NCBI GenBank assembly: GCA_938003985.1 | Contig: CALKWZ010000040.1 | Location: forward strand, 35,057-99,056 | DNA length: 64,000 bases | From: an uncultured Verrucomicrobiota bacterium | GTDB lineage: Bacteria > Verrucomicrobiota > Kiritimatiellia > CAIQIC01 > Lenti-01 | Direction: 5' to 3' | In this document: positions 1-11,062 of the stretch, piece by piece | Position numbering within the stretch: position 1 is the stretch's first letter | Layout of the letters: the number at the start of each line of letters is the position of its first letter | Program-made: the position numbers and the translations under genes | Notes under the pieces: generated by a model | What the model was told of the DNA's origin: nothing | Database searches by the model: none | Seen by the model: only the letters and a program-made list of their open reading frames with translations

Positions 1-1505
1 GCGCGCACGTCGACCGGCTTTTCCCCGGCGTGGCCGTGCGGGAATGCGCCGCGTTCCGGATCACGCGCAACGCGGACGTCGGCGTGCGCGAGGATCTGGC
101 GGGCGACCTGCTCGAGCGCATGCGCGAAGTGCTCGTGGAGCGCAAGGAAAGCGACTGCATCCGGCTCGAGCTCGAAAAGCGCGCCTCGAAGGAAGTCCAG
201 GCGTTCCTGCGCGCGGCGCTGGCGCTGGAACCGGCGGACGTCTACGCGGTGCCCGGTCCGCTGGATCTGGCCGCCTTTTTCCGGCTGGCGAACCTGGCGG
301 GATTCGACGCGCTGAAAATCGAGGCTTGGAATCCGCAGCCGCTGCCGGAAGCGCCGGCGGCGGAATCCGCGTTCGCCGCGCTCAAGCGCGGCAACCTGCT
401 GCTGTTCCATCCCTACGAGAGCTACGATTTCGTGCTGCGCTGGCTGCAGGAGGCGGCCGACGATCCCAACGTGCTGGCGATCAAGCAGGTGCTGTACCGC
501 GTGAGCGACAACAGCCCGGTGGTGGCCGCGCTGCTGCGCGCGGCCGAGCGCGGCAAGCACGTGACCGCGCTGGTCGAGCTGAAGGCGCGCTTCGACGAGG
601 CGCGCAACATCGACTGGGCCGACGCGCTGGCGCGCGCCGGCGCGCAGGTGATCTACGGCGTGAAGGGCTACAAGACCCACGCGAAGGTCTGCGTGGTCGT
701 GCGGCGGGAGCCGGAAGGCGTCGTGCGCTACGTCCACTACGGCACCGGCAACTACAACGAGAAAAGCGCGCGGCTCTATTCGGACGTCAGTTTCCTGACC
801 GCCCAGGAGGACTACGGCGCGGACGCGTCCGCGTTCTTCAACGCCCTGACGGGCTATTCGCAGCTCGGCAAGTTCCGCAAGCTCGAAGCCGCGCCGCTGG
901 GCATCCGTCCGCGCCTGCTGGAGCTGATCGGCGGCGAGGCCGAACGCAGCCGGCAGGGCGAGGAAGCGGGCATCGAGGCGAAGCTGAATTCGCTGGCCGA
1001 TCCGGAACTGATCGAGGCGCTCTACAAGGCGTCGCAGGCCGGCGTGAAAATCCGCCTGAACGTGCGCGGCATCTGCTGCCTGCGGCCGGGCGTGAAGGGC
1101 CTGAGCGAGAACGTTTCCGTCGTCAGCGTCGTGGACCGCTATCTCGAGCACGCGCGCATCGTCCGGTTCCGCAACGGCGGCGCGCCGCTGACGTTCATTT
1201 CCAGCGCGGACTGGATGCCGCGCAACCTGGACCGGCGCATCGAGCTGCTGGTGCCCGTCGAAGACCCCGCGGGGGCCGCCAAGCTCGCCGAGATCCTGGA
1301 AACCTGCCTGGCGGATACGCGGCAGGCGTGGGCCCTGCGCTCCGACGGCGCCTGGGAACGGCGGCAGCCGGACGCGAAGCGGCCCGCCGTGCGCGCCCAG
1401 GAGGAATTCCAGCGGCGCGCCGAAACGCGCGCCGCCGAAGCCCTCCAGCGCCAGGCGCCGGTCCTCGAACCGCAGCGCCCGGCGGAACAGAAGAAGCAGG
1501 CGTGA
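1..1505 (+). CDS. ppk1: Polyphosphate kinase 1, C-terminal part (5' end outside window)
   Basis: PPK1 reversibly moves the terminal phosphate of ATP onto inorganic polyphosphate. The reading frame is open from base 3 and continues beyond the left edge (AHVDRLFPGVAVRE precedes any usable start), so the N-terminal part is missing here. The autophosphorylated histidine sits in GYKTHAKV (codon 678-680). The second conserved histidine is in RYLEHARIVRF (codon 1149-1151). The motifs HYGTGNYNEKSARLYSD and RNLDRRIELLVPV are also typical of the family. The C-terminus carries an Ala/Gln/Arg-rich tail after the catalytic domain. The CHAD-domain gene begins two bases after the stop codon, so the two are almost certainly one operon. 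Identification is very secure; only the N-terminus is unknown. Confidence 0.96.
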   Translation, partial: AHVDRLFPGVAVRECAAFRITRNADVGVREDLAGDLLERMREVLVERKESDCIRLELEKRASKEVQAFLRAALALEPADVYAVPGPLDLAAFFRLANLAGFDALKIEAWNPQPLPEAPAAESAFAALKRGNLLLFHPYESYDFVLRWLQEAADDPNVLAIKQVLYRVSDNSPVVAALLRAAERGKHVTALVELKARFDEARNIDWADALARAGAQVIYGVKGYKTHAKVCVVVRREPEGVVRYVHYGTGNYNEKSARLYSDVSFLTAQEDYGADASAFFNALTGYSQLGKFRKLEAAPLGIRPRLLELIGGEAERSRQGEEAGIEAKLNSLADPELIEALYKASQAGVKIRLNVRGICCLRPGVKGLSENVSVVSVVDRYLEHARIVRFRNGGAPLTFISSADWMPRNLDRRIELLVPVEDPAGAAKLAEILETCLADTRQAWALRSDGAWERRQPDAKRPAVRAQEEFQRRAETRAAEALQRQAPVLEPQRPAEQKKQA

Positions 1506-1507
1506 CG

Positions 1508-2416
1508 ATGGCCCGCCGCGCCGCCGCGAAGAACCGCCGCCCGCGCCTGCGGGACGAAACGGCCGACCAGGCCTTGCGCCGGCTGCTGGCCGCGCAGCTC
1601 GCGATCGTCCGGACCCGCGAGCCGGCGGCGCGCCGGGGGTCCGTGGCGGCCTTGCACGACGTGCGCGTGGCGCTGCGCCGCATGCGCAGCCTGACGACGA
1701 CCTTCGCGAAGCTCGAACCGAAATTCCTGGCCGATCTCGACGCCCGCCTGTCCAAGACGTGCGACCGCATGGGCGACGCGCGCGACCTGGACGTGTGGAT
1801 CGAGCTGTTCCGCGATCTCGTCGCGGCCGGCGGCGCGATCGGCTTGTCCGTCGGCGACCGGCGCCGGATCGTGGCGGCGCTGCGCCGCCGGCGCACGGAG
1901 CTGGCGGCCGAAGCGCTGGCCTGCGGGCCGTTCCGGCGGACGAAGAAGATGCTGGGCGAATTCCTGCGCGCCCGCCGGCCCAAGCGGCGCACCGCGCCGC
2001 CCGCGCCCGCGGCCTTTGCCGCGCGCCGGATCCTGAAGGTGCGCTCGCTCGTCGCCGAACGCCATGGCCGGGTCGGCAACTTCTCGAAAGGGCCGGCGCA
2101 CGACCTGCGCCGGTCGGGCCGGCGCCTGCGCTATCTCGCCGAATTCTTCGCGTCCGATCTGGGCCGGGAATGCGTCCGCGCCGGGCGCTGGATCACGAAA
2201 GCGCAGGCGGCGCTGGGCAAGGTGCACGATTGCGACAGCGCGCTGGAATTCACGGAAGATCTGCCGTCGGGCCGGGCGCGGGCGGCGGTGCGCCGCCAGC
2301 TGCGGCTCCGCCGCGCGGCGCAACTGCGCAAGTTCAAGGCGGCCTGGCGGCAGTACGCCGACCGGCGGCTGCAAAAGGCCTGGCGGGAGCGGCTCGAAGC
2401 CTGGGTGGACGAATAG
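1508..2416 (+). CDS. CHAD-domain protein, probable polyphosphate-binding
   Basis: 302-residue, very Arg/Lys-rich helical protein. The CHAD signature is visible twice: HDVRVALRRMRS near residue 50 and HDLRRSGRRLRYLAEFF near residue 198, each starting with a conserved histidine followed by arginines on a helix. CHAD domains are known to bind polyphosphate and localise to polyP granules. Position directly behind ppk1 fits that role. ATG 1508 is chosen because AGCAGG lies 7 bases upstream; a GTG at 1502 that overlaps the ppk1 stop is an in-frame alternative. No CYTH (triphosphatase) domain is fused, unlike many CHAD proteins. Function as a polyP-granule protein is inference from family and context. 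Confidence 0.88.
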   Translation: MARRAAAKNRRPRLRDETADQALRRLLAAQLAIVRTREPAARRGSVAALHDVRVALRRMRSLTTTFAKLEPKFLADLDARLSKTCDRMGDARDLDVWIELFRDLVAAGGAIGLSVGDRRRIVAALRRRRTELAAEALACGPFRRTKKMLGEFLRARRPKRRTAPPAPAAFAARRILKVRSLVAERHGRVGNFSKGPAHDLRRSGRRLRYLAEFFASDLGRECVRAGRWITKAQAALGKVHDCDSALEFTEDLPSGRARAAVRRQLRLRRAAQLRKFKAAWRQYADRRLQKAWRERLEAWVDE

Positions 2417-2447
2417 GGCAAGTCTCGCAACGCCGTGGCTGCGCCAT

Positions 2448-2525
2448 CCCCCGACGAGGGCGTCGGGGGCTCCAAAGAGAGGATCCGGTGGCTGTTTGGA
2501 GCCGGGACGCCCTCGTCCCGGGGGG
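2448..2525 (+). repeat. Three-hairpin dispersed repeat, copy 1
   Basis: Three adjacent perfect hairpins: CCCCCGACG/CGTCGGGGG (2448-2456 with 2461-2469), GGCTCCAAA/TTTGGAGCC (2468-2476 with 2495-2503) and CCGGGACG/CGTCCCGG (2502-2509 with 2514-2521). The two outer hairpins are also near inverted complements of each other, so the whole element reads as about 30-bp terminal inverted repeats around an 18-base centre. A second copy in opposite orientation lies at 10630-10775. It sits between the convergent CHAD and pal genes. It looks like a REP/MITE-type non-autonomous element. Confidence 0.75.
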
Positions 2526-2540
2526 CATGCATCACCCGAA

Positions 2541-2575
2541 AAATGAAAAACGCCCGATCCGGAAAGGATCGGGCG
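2541..2575 (-). terminator. Intrinsic terminator of tolB-pal
   Basis: Perfect 10-bp stem (2551-2560 with 2566-2575, GGATCGGGCG pairing) with a 5-base loop. On the minus strand it is followed by a T-rich run (complement of 2541-2550). It lies about 35 bases after the pal stop codon. Confidence 0.9.
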
Positions 2576-2608
2576 CTTCGTTGCCGGCGCGGGGGCCCGG
2601 CGGGGGAA

Positions 2609-3169
2609 TTACATCTGGGTGAAGATGAATTCCGCGCGGCGGTTCAGGCTCCAGGAACCTTCGTCGTGCCCGAAGGCGACGGGGCGTTCTTCGCCGTAGC
2701 TGCGGGTCTGGACCCGGGCGCCGTCGATGCCCGCCGAGATCATGGCGGCGCGGACCGCGAGGGCGCGGCGTTCGCCGAGGGCGAGGTTGTATTCGTTGCT
2801 GCCGCGTTCGTCGCAGTGGCCTTCCACGATCACGCCGTGGGTGGCGTTCGCCTGCAGGTACGACACGACCGCGTCGATCTTGCCCTGCTCGGAGGGATTC
2901 AGCGTGGGGCTGTCGTAGTCGAAGCGGACGGCTTCGAACTGGCCGGCCGGGATTTCGGCGGAATCGGTGCGGCCCGCGAGCGCGGCGGCATCGGGATCGC
3001 CGGGATAGATCGGCGTGCCGTCGGCCCGGTAGCCGATCGGAACATTATCGCCGTAGGGGGCGTTCGGATCGAGGGCGGCGCCCTTCTTCTTCTTCTTCAA
3101 GCAACCCGTCGTGCCCAGCATGGCGAGGGCCAACAGCACCATCATTACGGTCATCCAGCGGCGTGTCAT
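2609..3169 (-). CDS. pal: Peptidoglycan-associated lipoprotein (Pal/OmpA family)
   Basis: 186 residues. A hydrophobic signal ends in a lipobox-like LGTTGC, so Cys23 would be lipidated. Next comes a short Lys- and Pro-rich linker, then a C-terminal OmpA-like domain (about 75-186) with the peptidoglycan-binding segments VEGHCDERGSNEYNLALGERRA and NRRAEFIF. Pal anchors the outer membrane to peptidoglycan and works with TolB in the Tol system. An AGGAG sequence precedes the ATG. The gene follows tolB by 38 bases on the same strand and ends in a strong terminator, so tolB-pal is the distal end of a transcript; tolQ/R/A are not in the window. The -3 residue of the lipobox is Thr rather than the usual Leu. 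Confidence 0.93.
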   Translation of the reverse strand: MTRRWMTVMMVLLALAMLGTTGCLKKKKKGAALDPNAPYGDNVPIGYRADGTPIYPGDPDAAALAGRTDSAEIPAGQFEAVRFDYDSPTLNPSEQGKIDAVVSYLQANATHGVIVEGHCDERGSNEYNLALGERRALAVRAAMISAGIDGARVQTRSYGEERPVAFGHDEGSWSLNRRAEFIFTQM

Positions 3170-3207
3170 GTTTCTCTAGCTCCTGCTCTGTTTTTAAAAT
3201 TCTCGAA

Positions 3208-4416
3208 TCAACGACTCCACGCCGGCGAGGTCCATTCGCCCGTCGTGGTCAACGCCACGGGTTTATCCCCCAACGCCGCCATGGAGTCAAGCAGGTAAAC
3301 GGAATAATTGTAATTGATAGAGCGGGCGGCGGCGAGGTGCCGGCCGTCGGGCGCCCAAGAGGGGTCTTCGTAGGAGGCGTCGAAGGGGGTGATGACGCGT
3401 TCCTGCATCGTGGCGGGATCCATGACCGCGATCTGGAACTTGCCGCCGGAGAGGGTCTGGTAGGCGATCAGGCCGTTCTTGCCCCAGTCGGGGGCCTGGT
3501 TCTGGGCGCCGCGCGTCGTCAGGCGCTGGGGCGCGCCGCCGGAACTGGAGATCAGGTAGAGCTGGGGCGAGCCGGACGCGTTGGAGACGTAGACGATGCG
3601 GGAACCGTCCGGCGACCAGCAGGGGGAGCCTTCGGTGGCCTGGGGCGTGCTGGTCAGGCGGGTCAGGCGCTTGGTGGCCAGGTCCTGCACGTACAGGTCG
3701 GGCGACACCCCGTCCTTGGACAGGATCAGCGCCATGGACCGGCCGTTGGGCGAAATGGCGCCGCCGGAATTGAGGCCCGGGAAGAACGACGCCTGGACCC
3801 GCGCGCCCGTGGCCCGTTCGATCGTGTAGACGTCCGGCCAGCGCTTGAGATAGGAGGTGTAGGCGATGAAGCGGTTGTCCGGACTCCAGCGCGGCTTGAG
3901 GACCGTCCGGTCGTTGGTGAGCTGCTGGATGGTCTGGCAGCTCGAATCGGCCAGATACAGCTCCTTGGTGCCGCCCTTGGTGCCGACGAGCACCAGCTCG
4001 CCGAGGAAGAACGTCGGTTTGCCGGTGGTCTTGACGACGACGTCGTTGGCGACCTGGTGGGCCAGGCGGACGGCTTGGCCGGCCGGCTGGGCGTAGGCGG
4101 CGTTGATATAGGTCTGGCCCGCCGCGTCCGTCACCTGGCACTTGAACGCCACCTGCCCGCCGGCGTCGGCGATCGTGCCGCGCACCGCGAACGCGCCTTG
4201 CCCCGCCGGGGCGACTTCCATCCAGCCCGAGCGGTTCAGGTCCAGTTCCAGCGTGCGGCGCACGGTCTGAGCCGCGGCGCCGGAAACCTGCAGGCCGGAT
4301 AGATCCACGCCGATCTTGCTGCCCGCCGATTTGCGGACCATGACCTGCGCGGAAGCGGGGACGACGAGGACGAGCGCGGCGAGCGCCGCGACGACGTTCA
4401 AGATGGTTTTTTTCAC
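3208..4416 (-). CDS. tolB: Tol-Pal system protein TolB
   Basis: 402 residues with a Sec signal (MKKTILNVVAALAALV...ASAQ when GTG 4416 is the start). AAAGGA lies 8-9 bases upstream of that GTG, and the longer in-frame ATG at 4461 would put non-signal residues in front, so 4416 is preferred. An N-terminal alpha/beta domain (about 25-150) is followed by a six-bladed propeller with recurrent PRWSPDNRFIAY, AISPNGRSMAL, PCWSPDGSRIVY and PSWAPDGRHLAA blades. TolB is periplasmic and couples Pal to the inner-membrane Tol complex during outer-membrane constriction. It is directly upstream of pal. Confidence 0.93.
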   Translation of the reverse strand: MKKTILNVVAALAALVLVVPASAQVMVRKSAGSKIGVDLSGLQVSGAAAQTVRRTLELDLNRSGWMEVAPAGQGAFAVRGTIADAGGQVAFKCQVTDAAGQTYINAAYAQPAGQAVRLAHQVANDVVVKTTGKPTFFLGELVLVGTKGGTKELYLADSSCQTIQQLTNDRTVLKPRWSPDNRFIAYTSYLKRWPDVYTIERATGARVQASFFPGLNSGGAISPNGRSMALILSKDGVSPDLYVQDLATKRLTRLTSTPQATEGSPCWSPDGSRIVYVSNASGSPQLYLISSSGGAPQRLTTRGAQNQAPDWGKNGLIAYQTLSGGKFQIAVMDPATMQERVITPFDASYEDPSWAPDGRHLAAARSINYNYSVYLLDSMAALGDKPVALTTTGEWTSPAWSR

Positions 4417-4515
4417 GGGCGGAATCCTTTGGGTTGAAAGTGAAACCGGGATGCTAGCCAAGAACGCCGCGGATGCAACCCCAGAATGCGCCTTCCGCGG
4501 CGAAAACCGCGTCGC

Positions 4516-4650
4516 CGCAAAGTTTTTACGTTCTACGTAAAACGCCGCGAAAGTTTTTGCCGCTGCGCTCGCGGCGCCATAGACTTCGCGTTCGCCCTGC
4601 GCCTTCGGCTTGGGCTCGGCACTCAGCTATTTCCGTTCCACGTAAAACGG
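4516..4650 (+). repeat. Palindrome-based dispersed repeat, copy 1
   Basis: Begins with the perfect 19-bp palindrome TTTTACGTTCTACGTAAAA (4524-4542). It continues through a GC-rich inner segment (AGACTTCGCGTTCGCCC, CTTCGGCTTGGGCTCGGCAC) and ends with the related half-palindrome TTCCGTTCCACGTAAAA (4631-4647). The same inner sequence and ends recur inverted at 18965-19153, and two bare palindromes occur at 10013-10062. It lies between the tolB start and the serC terminator and has no coding capacity that makes sense. Confidence 0.8.
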
Positions 4651-4653
4651 CGC

Positions 4654-4685
4654 AAAAAAGCGCGCCGCGGAAAACCGCGGCGCGC
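4654..4685 (-). terminator. Intrinsic terminator of serC
   Basis: Perfect 11-bp GC stem (4660-4670 with 4675-4685, GCGCGCCGCGG arms, loop of four) followed on the minus strand by six T (complement of 4654-4659). It lies 18 bases past the serC stop codon. Confidence 0.92.
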
Positions 4686-4703
4686 CCGTGCCAACGGCGC
4701 GGA

Positions 4704-5786
4704 TCAGCCGTTCTTGGCCTGGAAGTCCTTCATGAAGGCGACGAGGGCGTCGACGGACTCCGCGGGGCAGGCGTTGTAGATGCTGGCGCGGCAGCCGCCG
4801 ACGTCGCGGTGGCCCTTCAGGCCGATCATCTTCTGCGCGGTGGCTTCCTTGATGAACTTCTCTTCGAGCGCTTCGGAGGGCAGGCGCCAGGTGACGTTCA
4901 TCGTGGAGCGGAAGGCCTTGTTGGCGCCGCCGCGGTAGTAGCCGCCCGAGCCGTCGATCGCGGCGTAGAGCTTGTTGGCCTTGGCCTGGTTGAGCTTCTC
5001 GATCCCGGCGGCGCCGCCCTTGGCGAGCAGCCAGCGGGAGACGAGCATCAGGATGTAGATGCCGAAGGTGGACGGGGTGTTGTAGAGGGAGTTTTCCTTG
5101 GCCTGCGTGCGGTACTGCAGCATCGTCGGCAGCGTGGCCGGGGCGCGCTCGATCAGGTCCTTGCGGATCACGACGAGGGTCACGCCGGAGGGGCCGAGGT
5201 TCTTCTGCGCGCCGGCGTAGATCAGGCCGAACTGCTTCAGATCGAACGGGCGGCAGAGGATGTCGCTGGACATGTCGCAGACGAGCGGGGCCTCGGTCTT
5301 CGGGAACTGCTGGATCTGCGTGCCGGCGATGGTCTCGTTGGAGGTGATATGCACGTAGGCGGCGCCCGGGGTGTAGTTGAGGGCCGCGTAGTCGGGCATG
5401 TTGGTGGGGATGTCCTTGGAGGTGTCGGCGACGACGTTGACGGCGCCAATCTTCTTGGCTTCCTTGATGGCCTTGCCGGCCCAGGCGCCGGAATTGACGT
5501 AGTCGGCGGTCTGGCCGGGCAGCAGCAGGTTCATCGGAATCTGCGCGAACTGGAGGCTGGCGCCGCCCTGGAGGAAGAGGATCTGGTAGTTGTCGTCGAC
5601 GCCGAGGAGCTTGCCCATGTTGGCGACGGCTTCGGCGTGGACCGCGTCGTAGGCTTTGCCGCGGTGGCTGTGTTCCATGATGGACATGCCGGTGCCGTTG
5701 AAATCGGTGAGTTCCTTCTGGGCGATCTCGAGGACTTCGAGGGGGAGGACGGCCGGGCCGGCGTTGAAGTTGTGGGCTCTGCTCAT
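4704..5786 (-). CDS. serC: Phosphoserine aminotransferase
   Basis: Converts 3-phosphohydroxypyruvate to phosphoserine with glutamate as amino donor (serine biosynthesis) and the equivalent step in pyridoxal phosphate synthesis; cytoplasmic, PLP-dependent. The 360-residue length equals the usual size of the family. The start ATG 5786 (MSRAHNFNAGPAVLP) has AAGGAAA 7-8 bases upstream; an in-frame ATG 39 bases earlier lacks this. The PLP lysine is Lys195 in YAGAQKNLGPSG. GMSIMEHSHRG, FLQGGASLQF and GHRDVGGCRASIYNA are family signatures. The gene is single and ends in a strong terminator. Confidence 0.96.
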   Translation of the reverse strand: MSRAHNFNAGPAVLPLEVLEIAQKELTDFNGTGMSIMEHSHRGKAYDAVHAEAVANMGKLLGVDDNYQILFLQGGASLQFAQIPMNLLLPGQTADYVNSGAWAGKAIKEAKKIGAVNVVADTSKDIPTNMPDYAALNYTPGAAYVHITSNETIAGTQIQQFPKTEAPLVCDMSSDILCRPFDLKQFGLIYAGAQKNLGPSGVTLVVIRKDLIERAPATLPTMLQYRTQAKENSLYNTPSTFGIYILMLVSRWLLAKGGAAGIEKLNQAKANKLYAAIDGSGGYYRGGANKAFRSTMNVTWRLPSEALEEKFIKEATAQKMIGLKGHRDVGGCRASIYNACPAESVDALVAFMKDFQAKNG

Positions 5787-6029
5787 GTTGGTTTCCTTCT
5801 TTCTGCTAATGAAGGGCGGCATCATAGCCGCCGCCGCGCGGAAAAATCAACCCCAACCCGTGCCGGCGGCCCGGCGGGTTCCCGGAGCCGACCGGCGCGC
5901 CCGCCCGCCGGCGGGCGGATTCTGTTCGATTGGGAACGGCAAAAAACAAAATTGTCGTTTTAATCTTTTCAATCATACAAATATGTAGTATCTTGCGAAA
6001 AGTCGGATTTGGCTCGATTTTTTTATCTT

Positions 6030-6045
6030 CATGCCTGACAACGGG
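6030..6045 (+). promoter_or_regulatory. Conserved block upstream of the glnN promoter
   Basis: CATGCCTGACAACGGG, preceded by a T-tract and ATC. The matching block upstream of amt is CATGTCTCGCAACGGG at 10922-10937. In both cases the block starts exactly 48 bases before the TTGG of the sigma-54 promoter. It may be the binding site of the activator at 8422-9984 or of a bending protein. Confidence 0.5.
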
Positions 6046-6077
6046 CTGCGATGGATTCCACGCTTTCCGGCCGCCGC

Positions 6078-6094
6078 TTGGCACGCGGCATGCA
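6078..6094 (+). promoter_or_regulatory. Sigma-54 promoter of glnN
   Basis: TTGGCACGCGGCATGCA: the -24 element TTGGCACG is a perfect match, and the invariant GG (6080-6081) and GC (6092-6093) are separated by exactly ten bases. Transcription would start near 6105, giving a leader of about 90 bases. Confidence 0.85.
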
Positions 6095-6193
6095 ACAGAA
6101 TGCCATCGCCACAAAAGTGGACGACGGTTGACTCCGAGCGACAAAAGAGTTGGATTTGGACGAATTCAAAAACGAAACCGAAAGAGGACGACG

Positions 6194-8368
<2,175 letters not shown>

Positions 8369-8382
8369 GGCTCCTTCCCCGC

Positions 8383-8409
8383 CGCTCCGCCGGGCCGCCC
8401 GGCGGAGCG
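8383..8409 (+). other. Strong hairpin between glnN and the activator gene
   Basis: Perfect 12-bp stem CGCTCCGCCGGG (8383-8394) with CCCGGCGGAGCG (8398-8409), loop CCG, no T-run after it. The right arm contains GGAG, and the next possible ribosome site GCGGA (8408-8412) partly overlaps it. It could stabilise glnN mRNA or lower translation of the activator rather than terminate transcription. Confidence 0.6.
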
Positions 8410-8421
8410 CGGACCCGCCCG

Positions 8422-9984
<1,563 letters not shown>

Positions 9985-10004
9985 GGCGCCGCCGGACGGC
10001 GCGT

Positions 10005-10065
10005 TTCAAAGTTTTTACGTTCTACGTAAAATTGCGGGAAAGTTTTTACGTTCTACGTAAAAATC
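10005..10065 (+). repeat. Tandem pair of 19-bp palindromes, repeat copy 2
   Basis: TTTTACGTTCTACGTAAAA occurs twice (10013-10031 and 10044-10062) with a 31-base period; each is preceded by AAAG. These are the ends of the dispersed repeat also found at 4516-4650 and 18965-19153, but the GC-rich inner part is missing here. Confidence 0.8.
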
Positions 10066-10161
10066 GGTCGCGCCCTTTTCGTGCCGTGAAATCCGGAGAC
10101 GGATTGGCGCTTGCGAACTTCCGCGACTCTTGCGATTTTGGCGGGGAAGGGATTGTCGGAC

Positions 10162-10563
10162 ATGGAACCGGGATTCAGTCGAGGGCCGGCGAAGAAGCCG
10201 CTGACGGACGCGGAGCGCAAGCGCGTGCTGGACCAGCTGCACCGCGAGACGGCGCAGCGGGCGGCGGGGTATCGCGAGCGGGCGCTGAAGCTGTTCCCCC
10301 ACGTCTGCGCCAGTTGCGCGCGCGAGTTTTCCGGCGCGCGGCTGAAGGAACTGACGGTCCATCACAAGGACCACAACCACGACAACAATCCGCCGGACGG
10401 CAGCAACTGGGAGCTGTTGTGCCTCTACTGCCACGACCACGAGCACGAAAAAAACGGCATGGCGGGCTACGGCGGCGGCGGAACGCCGGACGGCCCGGCC
10501 CCCAGCACCCTGTTCAATCCGTTCGGGCAACTGGACGGACTGATTCCGCCGGCGAAGGACTGA
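10162..10563 (+). CDS. HNH nuclease-like protein, YajD family
   Basis: 133 residues. The core CASCAREF...LTVHHKDHNHDNNPPDGSNWELLCLYCHDHEH is nearly the same as in the E. coli YajD family of small HNH proteins: two CxxC zinc pairs and the HHKDH...N...H metal site of an HNH endonuclease. It ends in a Gly-rich stretch and NPFGQLDGLI, also as in YajD (NPFADL). The biochemical role of YajD is not established; nuclease activity is inferred from the motif. ATG 10162 is used; an in-frame TTG at 10153 with GGGAAGG closer upstream is an alternative. It sits alone between the activator gene and amt. Confidence 0.85.
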   Translation: MEPGFSRGPAKKPLTDAERKRVLDQLHRETAQRAAGYRERALKLFPHVCASCAREFSGARLKELTVHHKDHNHDNNPPDGSNWELLCLYCHDHEHEKNGMAGYGGGGTPDGPAPSTLFNPFGQLDGLIPPAKD

Positions 10564-10629
10564 AGCCGGCTGAGGCCGGTTGGTCCGCTCCCCCGCGGCC
10601 TCGCGCCGTGGGAGGCGAAGTTGGCTCCC

Positions 10630-10775
10630 CCATGGCGCAAGGCCATGGGGCCCGCCCGATCAACCCGCTCGGGCCCGGGACGGGGGCCCGCCGCCGCCAA
10701 GGCTATGGCGGGCAAGCGTCCCGGCTCCAAACAGCCGGATTCCCTCTTTGGAGCCCCCGACGATCTCGTCGGGGG
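10630..10775 (-). repeat. Three-hairpin dispersed repeat, copy 2 (inverted, enlarged)
   Basis: Reverse-orientation relative of 2448-2525. CCCCCGACGA/TCGTCGGGGG (10754-10775), GGCTCCAAA/TTTGGAGCC (10723-10731 with 10747-10755) and CCGGGACG/CGTCCCGG (10675-10682 with 10717-10724). Here the last hairpin loop has grown by 34 bases containing a CCCGCC/GGCGGG stem, and a further hairpin CCCCATGGC/GCCATGGGG flanks it at about 10628-10650. The rest of the 499-base gap (10564-11062) is a low-GC promoter region from about 10800. Confidence 0.7.
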
Positions 10776-10854
10776 AAGGCGAAGCTACAAGGGCTCCGCG
10801 CTCAAAAACCCAGGAATTTGCGAGCATTCATAAATGTCGCATTTCTGAAAAACG

Positions 10855-10867
10855 ATACATTTATGTA
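10855..10867 (+). promoter_or_regulatory. TACA-N4-TGTA dyad upstream of amt
   Basis: ATACATTTATGTA, matching ATACAAATATGTA at 5975-5987 upstream of glnN. The distance to the sigma-54 promoter is 103 bases here and 91 there, the range expected for activator binding sites. A neighbouring AAATGTCGCATTT dyad lies at 10832-10844. Confidence 0.45.
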
Positions 10868-10921
10868 TTGATTCAAAAAATGGATTCCACATTTGTTTGA
10901 CCGTGGAATATTTTTTATCCG

Positions 10922-10937
10922 CATGTCTCGCAACGGG
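10922..10937 (+). promoter_or_regulatory. Conserved block upstream of the amt promoter
   Basis: CATGTCTCGCAACGGG, preceded by ATTTTTTATC. It matches the block at 6030-6045 upstream of glnN and starts exactly 48 bases before the -24 element, as there. Confidence 0.5.
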
Positions 10938-10969
10938 ATAAGCGCTTCATAAGCGATTTTGCATCGGGG

Positions 10970-10986
10970 TTGGCATGGTCGTTGCT
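10970..10986 (+). promoter_or_regulatory. Sigma-54 promoter of amt-glnK
   Basis: TTGGCATGGTCGTTGCT: GG (10972-10973), ten bases, GC (10984-10985), with a consensus TTGCT -12 element. It is the best sigma-54 match in the window and lies about 77 bases before ATG 11063. Confidence 0.9.
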
Positions 10987-11062
10987 CCATCTGGAACGCA
11001 AACCGGAAGGTCGGCTGCGCACGGAATCGACGCGGCGGGAAAACCGGGAAGGAGCAAAGCAG

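Larger units (their letters stand above)
5787..6193 (+). promoter_or_regulatory. serC-glnN divergent intergenic region
   Basis: 407 bases without a gene. The serC-proximal third is GC-rich. From about 5930 it becomes AT-rich, with an ATACAAATATGTA dyad (5975-5987), a T-tract, a block shared with the amt upstream region (6030-6045), the 11-mer ATGGATTCCAC (6050-6060) also present upstream of amt, and a sigma-54 promoter (6078-6094). AGAGGA just before ATG 6194 is the glnN ribosome-binding site. Confidence 0.7.

Noticed and set aside
44..1507. Frame of the CHAD gene extending back through ppk1
   Set aside because: Upstream part is Arg/Gly-rich nonsense relative to ppk1; the CHAD protein starts at 1508 (or GTG 1502).
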